Origin: CAYMUC01 sp964393535
GTDB lineage: Bacteria > Actinomycetota > Acidimicrobiia > Acidimicrobiales > Ilumatobacteraceae
Direction: 5' to 3'
DNA length: 29,008 bases
Assembly (NCBI GenBank): GCA_964393535.1
Contig: CAYMUC010000027.1
Span: 1 to 29,008, forward strand
Positions 1-5,655 of the stretch are shown here, piece after piece (position 1 is the stretch's first letter; each line of letters begins with the position of its first letter). A model generated the notes under the pieces. It was not told the origin of the DNA. It was given only the letters and a program-made list of their open reading frames with translations, and searched no databases. The position numbers and the translations under genes were made by a program.

Positions 1-315
1 GAACATGGGGCGCAGGAAACGGCGCTTCTGTTCGTCGGTGCCGTGGGTGACGATGGTCGGCCCAGCCAGGGCCAGGAAGAACGTCGACGGGTCGGCAGGA
101 CCAGCGCCCGCCAACCGGCAGCGCTCCTCGACCATCCGGTTCAGTTCGGGGCGGGCACCCAGGCCGCCGTAGCCCGCGGGAAAGTGCACCCAGGCCAGGC
201 CGGCATCGAAACGGGCACCGCGAAAGGTGATGTGATCGACGCTGCGGGGGTCGTACTCGCTGAGCAGGCGTTCGAGCGCCTGCTCCACCCGGGAACGGTC
301 GGTGTCGGTGGTCAT
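1..315 (-). CDS. acyl-CoA dehydrogenase, N-terminal part (3' end cut by window edge)
   Basis: Only the first 105 codons are present; the frame runs off the left edge. The ATG at 313-315 gives a product starting MTTDTDRSRVEQALERLL. It continues with motifs typical of the acyl-CoA dehydrogenase N-terminal helical domain: AWVHFPAGYGGLGARPELN (the 'P..yGG.G' segment), then GPTIVTHGTDEQKRRFLRPMF, the usual 'G...i..hGteeqk.r.l.p' segment. Members oxidise acyl-CoA thioesters with bound FAD and pass electrons to ETF. The catalytic base and FAD contacts lie outside the window, so the substrate cannot be judged. The gene is divergent from the SCO6745-like gene at 371, with a 55-base intergenic region. 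Confidence 0.85.
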   Translation of the reverse strand, partial: MTTDTDRSRVEQALERLLSEYDPRSVDHITFRGARFDAGLAWVHFPAGYGGLGARPELNRMVEERCRLAGAGPADPSTFFLALAGPTIVTHGTDEQKRRFLRPMF

Positions 316-370
316 GGCGGTGATTCTCGCGGTGATCGGCCGGGTGGGCAATGCGTGACACACTGACCTC

Positions 371-1105
371 ATGACACCGCAGGAGATCAGCCGTACCATC
401 GCCGAGCCGACCGGAGCAGTGGGTGCGGCGTACTACTTCCACCCCGACACCTTGGCCCGCGGTAAGGAGTTGGGTCTGGACGGGTTCCGTTTCTACGTGC
501 TGGGCCGTGGGGGTGTGCTGGGTGATGTCGAGGCCGATGTGGTGCACTCGGCGTTCGGCTATTTCAACCCGGCGATGATCGCCAAGTTGTGGGACTCGGG
601 CAAAGAAGTCATGGCTCCCCGTGACGCCGCCCGCGCGTACCTGGCGTGCGCACATGACTTCGCTCGGGCGACGTTGGCCGACGTGCCGGGCCTCGATGCC
701 TATGTCGACGCCGCTGCGACCGTCGTGGCCGCAGTCGACGATTCGGCCATGGCCCTGTTCGCCGGTTTGCGCGCCGAGCCCGTACCCGCGGATGTCGCCG
801 CTGCCGCGTATCACCACGCCGTACTGCTGCGCGAGCTGCGCGGCGGCGCCCACCTGGTGGCTGTGACGGCGGTGGGACTGCCCTCGGTGGTGGCGCACTC
901 CATCAAGAGGCCCGATGCCGTGGCCATGTTCGGCTGGGAGACCGGTGCACCCGAGCCCACCGACGCCGATCGGGCAGCGCTGACCGAGGCCGAGGTGATC
1001 ACCGACCGCATCCTGGCCCGGGCCTTCGCGACACTGTCGCCTGCGCAGGCGCAGGCCCTGGTGGACGGCACCAGGGCGATGCACGCCGCCATCACCGGCG
1101 GCTGA
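371..1105 (+). CDS. SCO6745-like family protein (HTH_67-type), paralogue 1
   Basis: The product has 244 residues, no signal peptide and no membrane segment. Residues about 20-75 carry the pattern 'AYYFHPDTLARGKELGLDGFR..YVLGRGGVLGD...AFGYFNP', which I recognise from an actinobacterial family often annotated SCO6745-like with a predicted winged-helix/HTH C-terminal region. The C-terminal half is helical and Ala-rich, with a conserved 'HLVAVTAVGL' strand and 'LTEAEVITDRILARAFATLSP', which resembles the HTH part. The biochemical role is unknown. A clear paralogue sits at 8846-9730, where the same N-terminal pattern recurs (IARFEGLGV, AFGSIHPDFVRF). The ATG was chosen because no start upstream keeps the frame. 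It stands alone and converges with the ABC permease, whose stop is only 3 bases away. Confidence 0.7.
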   Translation: MTPQEISRTIAEPTGAVGAAYYFHPDTLARGKELGLDGFRFYVLGRGGVLGDVEADVVHSAFGYFNPAMIAKLWDSGKEVMAPRDAARAYLACAHDFARATLADVPGLDAYVDAAATVVAAVDDSAMALFAGLRAEPVPADVAAAAYHHAVLLRELRGGAHLVAVTAVGLPSVVAHSIKRPDAVAMFGWETGAPEPTDADRAALTEAEVITDRILARAFATLSPAQAQALVDGTRAMHAAITGG

Positions 1106-1108
1106 GGC

Positions 1109-1900
1109 TCAGCGGGCGCCCGCCCGTTGGTACAGCCGTGTGGCCAGTGGCGCAAACACGATGATGAGCGCAAAGGCCCACAGCAGTGAGTACAGCGCGC
1201 TGTTCTGTAGTGGCCACGACGACGGCTCCGGGGTTCCTGCTGGCAGGTTGCCGAACCGCACCCGCAGTGCGTGGGTGAGCGTGGAGATGGGGTTCCACTC
1301 GGCGATGGTGCGCAACACCCCGGGCAGGTTGTCCGAGGGGACGAAGGTGTTGGCGATGAAGGTGGCCGGGAACAGCACCACGAACGAGGCGTTGTTCACC
1401 ACCTCGGGCGTGGGGACCAGCAGGCCGATGCATGCCATGACCCACGAGAAGGCGTAAGCGAAGAACAGCAGCAGCGCATAGCCGACGATGGCGTCGAGGA
1501 ACGACCCGCGGATGCGCCACCCCACGACGAGGCCGGCCACCGACATCATGGCCACCGAGAGCGCGTTGTACACCACATCGCTGGCGGTACGGCCAGCCAC
1601 CACAGCTGAGCGCGACATGGGAAGCGATCGGAATCGGTTGATGAGGCCCCGCTGCAGGTCCTCGGCCAGACCCGAGCCGGTGAACGTGGCGCCGAACACG
1701 ACGGTCTGGGCGAAGATGCCGGCGATCAGGAACTCGCGGTAGTTGCCGCCGGGAATGTCGATGGAGCCGCCGAACACGTAGGCGAACAGCACCACGAACA
1801 TGAGCGGCTGGATCAGCACGAACACCATGACATCGGGCACCCGGCGGATGCGGATCACATTGCGTCGGGCGATCACGCCGGCATCGCGCAGCATGCTCAT
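1109..1900 (-). CDS. ABC-2 type transporter permease (DrrB-like)
   Basis: The 263-residue membrane protein has about six hydrophobic segments: near residues 24-46, 60-80, 105-127, 140-165, 173-195 and 235-255. The N-terminal 'RRNVIRIRRVPDVMVFVLIQPLMFVVLFAYVFGG' and 'GLINRFRSLPMSRSAVVAGRTASD' are characteristic of the daunorubicin-resistance DrrB/ABC-2 permease family, which forms the membrane channel of drug, lipid or polyketide exporters. The ATPase gene lies directly upstream and overlaps it by 4 bases (ATGA at 1897-1900), so the two are co-translated and surely form one exporter. The substrate cannot be told from sequence. No regulator of its own is visible next to it. Confidence 0.9.
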   Translation of the reverse strand: MSMLRDAGVIARRNVIRIRRVPDVMVFVLIQPLMFVVLFAYVFGGSIDIPGGNYREFLIAGIFAQTVVFGATFTGSGLAEDLQRGLINRFRSLPMSRSAVVAGRTASDVVYNALSVAMMSVAGLVVGWRIRGSFLDAIVGYALLLFFAYAFSWVMACIGLLVPTPEVVNNASFVVLFPATFIANTFVPSDNLPGVLRTIAEWNPISTLTHALRVRFGNLPAGTPEPSSWPLQNSALYSLLWAFALIIVFAPLATRLYQRAGAR

Positions 1901-2859
1901 GACGTCGTCTCCTCGCTGGCCTCATGCCCCGTGAGTTCCATGAACACGTCGTCCAGGGTTGGGCGTCGCAGCCCGATGTCCAGAATGGTCACCTGCCGCT
2001 CCTCCAGTTCCCGCAACACGGTTCGCAACGCGTCGACACCGTGGTGGACCGGTGCCGATACCTCGCCCTCGTCGCCGTGGACACGCAGAGGGCCGATTGC
2101 CACAGTTGTCAGGACTGCCTCCGCGACGGGGACGTCGTGTGTTCGCACCCGCACGTCGAGGTGTTCGCCGCCCACGCGCCGCTTGAGTTCCTCGGCGGTC
2201 CCTCGCGCGATGGCCCGACCGTGGTCGATCACCACGATGTCGTCGGCCAACTGGTCCGCCTCTTCCAGATACTGGGTGGTCAACAGCACGGTGGTGCCAC
2301 GGGCCACACGATCACGGATGGCCTCCCACAGCTCGCCGCGACTCCGAGGATCGAGGCCGGTGGTGGGCTCGTCGAGGAACAGCACCGGTGGGTCGGCCAC
2401 CAGGGCCCCGGCCAGGTCGGTACGGCGTCGCATACCGCCCGAGAACGTCTTGAGGGGGCGATCGGCTGCATCGAGCAGCCGGAACTGCTCGAGGAGGTCC
2501 ATGCCACGACGACGGGCCTCCTTGCGGGGCATACCGTAGAGGCGACCGATCATCTCCAGGTTCTCCGCAGCGGTCAGATGCTCGTCGACCGCTGCGTACT
2601 GGCCCGACAGGCCGATGCGCGCCCTCACGGCGCGGGGATCGGCCATGACGTCGACACCGGCCACGGTGGCCTCGCCGGCGTCGGGTCGCACCAGGGTCGT
2701 GAGGATGGACACCGCTGTGGTCTTGCCCGCACCATTCGGACCCAGCAGTCCCAACACGGTGCCTCCTGGTACGTCGAGATCGAGACCGTCGAGGGCGGTC
2801 ACGTCGCCGTACCGTTTCACCAGACCTCGTGCGCGCACCGAGGTGTCGGAAGTCGTCAT
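1897..2859 (-). CDS. ABC transporter ATP-binding protein (DrrA-like)
   Basis: A 320-residue nucleotide-binding subunit for the permease at 1109-1900. Counting from the chosen ATG: Walker A GPNGAGKTT at 40-48, Q-loop Gln near 87 in GLSGQYAAVDEHLT, signature FSGGMRRR at 139-146, Walker B VLFLDEPTTGLDP at 159-171, and a switch 'LLTTQYLEEADQLAD'. The DrrA-type C-terminal extension follows (DVRVRTHDVPVAEAV..., ending with 'RRPTLDDVFMELTGHEA'). The frame is open upstream to 2958. I chose the ATG at 2857-2859 because the upstream residues look non-coding and because a TAGCGT -10-like hexamer lies 8 bases before it, which suggests a leaderless transcript. The extra upstream frame would also overlap the promoter of the divergent HNH gene. 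Confidence 0.92.
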   Translation of the reverse strand: MTTSDTSVRARGLVKRYGDVTALDGLDLDVPGGTVLGLLGPNGAGKTTAVSILTTLVRPDAGEATVAGVDVMADPRAVRARIGLSGQYAAVDEHLTAAENLEMIGRLYGMPRKEARRRGMDLLEQFRLLDAADRPLKTFSGGMRRRTDLAGALVADPPVLFLDEPTTGLDPRSRGELWEAIRDRVARGTTVLLTTQYLEEADQLADDIVVIDHGRAIARGTAEELKRRVGGEHLDVRVRTHDVPVAEAVLTTVAIGPLRVHGDEGEVSAPVHHGVDALRTVLRELEERQVTILDIGLRRPTLDDVFMELTGHEASEETTS

Positions 2860-2867
2860 GAGCGGCG

Positions 2868-2873
2868 ACGCTA
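2868..2873 (-). promoter_or_regulatory. -10-like hexamer of the ABC operon (TAGCGT)
   Basis: Read on the minus strand, TAGCGT lies 8 bases before the ATG of the ATPase gene, the spacing expected for a leaderless transcript (TANNNT followed by 6-9 bases and the start codon). No convincing -35 box is visible. The same TAGCGTCG string occurs before ribE and the PPOX gene. Confidence 0.45.
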
Positions 2874-2908
2874 GCGCCGTGTGTGAAAGGAAATCCTCAG
2901 CGCACTGG

Positions 2909-2937
2909 TTGAAAAGCGTACATGTGTTCGATAACAT
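2909..2937 (+). promoter_or_regulatory. leaderless sigma-70-type promoter of the DUF222-HNH gene
   Basis: A -35 TTGAAA (2909-2914) and a -10 TAACAT (2932-2937) are separated by exactly 17 bases. Six bases separate the -10 from the ATG at 2944, so transcription probably starts at or next to the start codon. No Shine-Dalgarno sequence precedes the ATG, which fits leaderless translation. Confidence 0.6.
2916..2931 (+). promoter_or_regulatory. SOS-box-like (LexA) site inside the promoter spacer
   Basis: The 16-mer GCGTACATGTGTTCGA matches the actinobacterial LexA palindrome TCGAAC-N4-GTTCGA at 10 of 12 defined positions. The core 2918-2929 fits GAACRNRYGTTY at 11 of 12. The right half-site is perfect. 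It fills the spacer between the -35 and -10 boxes, an ideal place for a repressor. SOS boxes upstream of 13E12/DUF222-HNH genes are known from mycobacteria, which supports the call. Confidence 0.6.
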
Positions 2938-2943
2938 GTGCTC

Positions 2944-4134
2944 ATGCCGTCGGTCCACGATCTACATCAACTCGTAGACGATCTTGCCGCGGTCGACCTC
3001 GATGCTCTCGACGACGAGGTACTGCATGATCTGGCGATGTCCTTGAGTCGCGAGCGCGATCGACTGGCCGGTGCCCACGCTCGCATCCTTGCCCGATGGG
3101 ATGCCCGGGGGGTCTGGCGCAGTGATCGGTCCCGTTCGGCCGTGGCTCGACTGGCGCGCGAAACCTGCCACTTCACGAGTTCGGCCCGACATGAACTGCA
3201 ACGGGCCCGTCGCCTCGCCGCCATGTCGGCCACGGAGGCGGGCCTTGTTGGCGGTGAGTTGTCTCTCGACCAAGTCGATGTACTCACCAAGGCGAACCTG
3301 CCGCACCGCAGCGCCCATATGGCGCAGGATGAACTCCAGTTGGTCGCTGCATGCGCTGCGCTCTCTGCTGCGGAGACCCGGAAACTGCTCACCTACTGGG
3401 GACATCGGGTCGACGCCGCAGTAGGTCATGAGGCGGGGCGGAGCGATGTCGCCAACCGCCTCCACGTGTCGACCACCATCGACGGGAATGTCGTCATCGA
3501 CGGCCAACTCGACCCGCTCAGTGGCGCTGCCTTCGCCGGTGAACTGCGGCGCCTCACCGAACTGATCCGTCTGGCCGACGAGGCGAGCGGTATCGATCGC
3601 ACGCCGGCACAGCGCCGAGCGGCGGCCTTGGTGGACATGGCGTCTCGATCGGCCAGCATGTCACCCGAGGCCCGCCGCCCTCGCCCGGTGTTCAGTGTCC
3701 AGTTGGGCGACGACAGCTTCAGCCAACTCTGTGAGCTGGTCAACGGCACCGTCGTGACACCCAAGGATCTAGCGCCTTGGCTCACTACTGCCGACCTCGA
3801 GACGGTGCTGTTCGATGGCCCCAGCACCGTCATCTCGGTATCGCATCGCCGAAGTTTCGTCGGTGCGCTCCGAAGGGCCATCGAAGTGCGCGACCGGCAC
3901 TGCCAACACCCAGCCGGGTGCGACGTCCCCGCCGAGCAATGCGATGTCGATCACATCGTTCCTCACAGCCGGGGTGGGCTCACGGATCAGTTCAACGGTC
4001 GGCTCCAGTGCCCCACCCACAACCGGCGGACCGAACTCCACGACCACGGGGCGCAGCCGCCACCACGACGAACGGTCACCCATATGGACGCCCTTCGAGC
4101 CCGCATCCGATGGCGCGTTCGCCATGGAGTCTGA
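2944..4134 (+). CDS. DUF222 / 13E12-family protein with C-terminal HNH endonuclease domain
   Basis: A 396-residue protein counted from the ATG at 2944; a GTG two codons upstream (2938) overlaps the promoter and is less likely. Residues about 1-290 form the helical DUF222 region ('ARLARETCHFTSSARHELQRARRL', 'DGNVVIDGQLDPLSGAAF'). Residues about 312-365 are an HNH nuclease fold: RDRHC(320)QHPAGC(326), then D336-H337 of the DHIVPHSRGG motif, N351, and C356-P-T-H359-N. These are the expected catalytic His/Asn/His and zinc ligands, so the nuclease looks intact. These genes are abundant and often multicopy in actinomycetes. Their role is unsettled, with DNA repair, mobility and selfish-element roles all proposed. 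The promoter carries an SOS-box-like site, so DNA-damage induction is likely. Confidence 0.9.
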   Translation: MPSVHDLHQLVDDLAAVDLDALDDEVLHDLAMSLSRERDRLAGAHARILARWDARGVWRSDRSRSAVARLARETCHFTSSARHELQRARRLAAMSATEAGLVGGELSLDQVDVLTKANLPHRSAHMAQDELQLVAACAALSAAETRKLLTYWGHRVDAAVGHEAGRSDVANRLHVSTTIDGNVVIDGQLDPLSGAAFAGELRRLTELIRLADEASGIDRTPAQRRAAALVDMASRSASMSPEARRPRPVFSVQLGDDSFSQLCELVNGTVVTPKDLAPWLTTADLETVLFDGPSTVISVSHRRSFVGALRRAIEVRDRHCQHPAGCDVPAEQCDVDHIVPHSRGGLTDQFNGRLQCPTHNRRTELHDHGAQPPPRRTVTHMDALRARIRWRVRHGV

Positions 4135-4169
4135 GGGGAGATCGACCCGTGTCCGGGGGCGCTCCCCTC
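4133..4169 (+). terminator. nested hairpin at the stop of the HNH gene
   Basis: GAGGGGAG (4133-4140) and CTCCCCTC (4162-4169) are perfect 8-base complements. Between them CCCG (4146-4149) and CGGG (4154-4157) form a second small stem around TGTC. The left arm begins inside the TGA stop. There is no T-tract, so this is a GC-type terminator candidate or an mRNA 3' end structure. Confidence 0.45.
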
Positions 4170-4173
4170 GAGT

Positions 4174-4839
4174 GTGCTGCCCTTGGTGAGACGTTCGATG
4201 AATGCGGCTGTGCTCCTGGTCGCCTGCGCGGTGCCTGCATGTGGCGGCTCCACAGCCCCGCCGCCGGTGCCAGTGGAACAACCAGCAGTGTGGCCGGCCA
4301 CTGATGTGGTCATGACCACGCCCGAGGCCGCCGCCCGAGACTTTGTCGAGCAGGTGTTGCGCGTGCCGGCCGTTCTCGGTTCGTTTCAGCAGGGGGACCA
4401 GCGCAGCGGCGAGATGGAGGTGTTCGTGCGCACCGAGGGCGCCGGCTCGCCTCGGCTATGGCCTCGAGCGCTGCTGTTTCTGCGCCAACTCGGTCCCGAC
4501 GATGGGTGGTTCGTGCTGGGTGCGGTGTCCGAGCACGTGACGATCACCAGTCCGGAGACCGGTGCGGTAGTGCCGGCGGCTCCGCTCACGGTGACAGGGG
4601 AGGGTCGGGGCTTCGAGGCCACCCTGGTGGTGACCGCGTTCGTGTCAGGGGATCCCGAGACCCTGGACCAGGTCGTGACCTACGGCGGCGGCCTCGACCT
4701 CGCCGAGCCGTACGCGGCCGAGTTGGATCTGTCCGGCGCGCCGCCCGGTTCCGTGGTCGTCATCATGACCCGCGGTGGGGTGGGTCTCGAGACCGATCCC
4801 GGGGAGTTCGCCGCTCTCCCGATCGTGATGAAGTCATGA
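4174..4839 (+). CDS. putative lipoprotein with Gmad2-like immunoglobulin-type domain
   Basis: A 221-residue product. The start MLPLVRRSMNAAVLLVACAVPACGG has a short Arg-containing n-region, a hydrophobic core and a lipobox-like VPAC with Cys23, which suggests a lipid-anchored surface protein. A Pro-rich linker follows. Residues about 45-110 contain 'AARDFVEQVLRVP' and 'RLWPRALLFLRQLGPDDGWFVLGA'. Residues about 118-221 start 'VTITSPETGAVVPAAPLTVTGEGRGFEATLVVTAF', the hallmark of the Gmad2 beta-sandwich domain found in sporulation and germination-like or surface proteins. Three starts are possible: GTG 4174, GTG 4186 and ATG 4198. The ATG has a GGTGAG seven bases upstream, but would leave only 14 residues before the lipobox Cys and no positive charge. 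Function beyond envelope location is unknown. Confidence 0.75.
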   Translation: MLPLVRRSMNAAVLLVACAVPACGGSTAPPPVPVEQPAVWPATDVVMTTPEAAARDFVEQVLRVPAVLGSFQQGDQRSGEMEVFVRTEGAGSPRLWPRALLFLRQLGPDDGWFVLGAVSEHVTITSPETGAVVPAAPLTVTGEGRGFEATLVVTAFVSGDPETLDQVVTYGGGLDLAEPYAAELDLSGAPPGSVVVIMTRGGVGLETDPGEFAALPIVMKS

Positions 4840-4931
4840 CTGCTGGCATGCGGCCATGCGACAGGTGACTTGGCGGAGCGACGCGCGCCTGGCCGCCGCC
4901 GGCGAGGACTTCGCCCTCGTGCCAGCGTTGC

Positions 4932-5537
4932 TCAACTGAGCAGTGCTGTCACCGCCGTCCGCCAAGCGCGCTCGATCTGCGAGGAGTCTCGGTCGCCGCC
5001 GGCCTGTTGCTGGTCCCACACCTCGAAGGACGTGAGAGCAGCAACGGAATGTGCAGCATCGTCTGCCGCAATGGGGGACAGCAGCGTCAACTCGGGAGCG
5101 AAGTGTGAACGCACCTGCGCCAACTGTGTACTCCTCAGGTCGGCGAGGGCCGCGGCCAGTATCGGGACCTCGATGGCGCGGGCTCGCACCACACGGGCGA
5201 CGGGCGCCACGGTGGCATAGAGGCGCAGCCGGGATTGCACCAAGCCAGCGATGCGATCGGCGAGAGATGCGCCCGGCTGAGCGGGCAGTTCGAACAGGTC
5301 GCCATAGCGATGGCGGAACTGCCGCATGGCCTCGAACTGCAACTCGGCCAAACCATCGACGTAGCGGAACAGCGACGACATGGACACGCCCGCCCGTTCC
5401 ACGATGAGTTCGGGCGTCGGAGGCCGGCCACGTTCGAGGAGCAGATCAAGAGTGGCGTCCACGACGGCCTGGCGACCACGCTCCCGCCGAGCGGCACGGC
5501 CGTCGGTGCGAGGTTGATCGCGAGAACCTGGCGACAT
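4932..5537 (-). CDS. TetR-family transcriptional regulator (sulfatase cluster 1)
   Basis: A 201-residue regulator. Residues about 16-65 form the TetR DNA-binding domain: RRERGRQAVVDATLDLLLERG followed by the HTH 'LIVERAGVSMSSLFRYVDG'. The rest is an all-helical ligand/dimer domain with no recognisable ligand signature. The open frame extends to 5654. I chose the ATG at 5535-5537 because the extra residues are Pro/Ser/Thr-rich and would cover the operator, and because TACACT lies 7 bases upstream (leaderless). It is divergent from the sulfatase gene, with a perfect 17-bp palindrome between them, so it probably represses both itself and the sulfatase run. It resembles the second TetR at 13759-14382 in layout and in shared C-terminal features (FAPEL, 'T/SFEV'). 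Confidence 0.9.
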   Translation of the reverse strand: MSPGSRDQPRTDGRAARRERGRQAVVDATLDLLLERGRPPTPELIVERAGVSMSSLFRYVDGLAELQFEAMRQFRHRYGDLFELPAQPGASLADRIAGLVQSRLRLYATVAPVARVVRARAIEVPILAAALADLRSTQLAQVRSHFAPELTLLSPIAADDAAHSVAALTSFEVWDQQQAGGDRDSSQIERAWRTAVTALLS

Positions 5538-5544
5538 CGGCGGC

Positions 5545-5550
5545 AGTGTA
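5545..5550 (-). promoter_or_regulatory. -10-like hexamer of tetR gene 1 (TACACT)
   Basis: On the minus strand TACACT is followed by 7 bases and the ATG at 5537, indicating a leaderless transcript. A CTGACA -35-like element (5570-5575) is 19 bases further upstream and overlaps the palindromic operator, which would give autorepression. Confidence 0.5.
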
Positions 5551-5568
5551 GGCGGGGTAGTCGAGGTC

Positions 5569-5585
5569 CTGTCAGTATCTGACAG
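5569..5585. promoter_or_regulatory. 17-bp perfect palindrome, probable TetR operator
   Basis: CTGTCAGTATCTGACAG has two perfect 7-base arms around TAT. It lies between the divergent TetR and sulfatase genes, covers the probable -35 box of tetR, and sits 18 bases before the sulfatase -35 box. Size and symmetry are typical of TetR operators. The repressor itself is assigned by position only. Confidence 0.65.
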
Positions 5586-5603
5586 TTCGACGTGCAGAAG
5601 CAG

Positions 5604-5632
5604 GTGACAGCGGTTGCGCCGGCTTCTACAGT
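5604..5632 (+). promoter_or_regulatory. promoter of the sulfatase run
   Basis: A -35-like GTGACA (5604-5609, 5 of 6 to TTGACA) and a -10-like TACAGT (5627-5632) are separated by 17 bases. Transcription would start near 5640, leaving a leader of about 15 bases with a purine-rich AGGGGG ribosome-binding site (5643-5648). Confidence 0.5.
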
Positions 5633-5634
5633 GT

Positions 5635-5655
5635 TGTGACTGAGGGGGTGTCACA
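5635..5655. repeat. inverted repeat TGTGAC-N9-GTCACA over the sulfatase start
   Basis: Perfect 6-base arms at 5635-5640 and 5650-5655 flank the ribosome-binding site and reach the first base of the ATG. It may be a second operator or a weak RNA hairpin hiding the ribosome-binding site. It could also be chance. Confidence 0.3.

Noticed and set aside
4856..4939. 27-codon plus-strand frame starting MRQVTWRSDARL
   Set aside because: Very short, no ribosome-binding site or homology I recognise, and its end overlaps the tetR 3' end.
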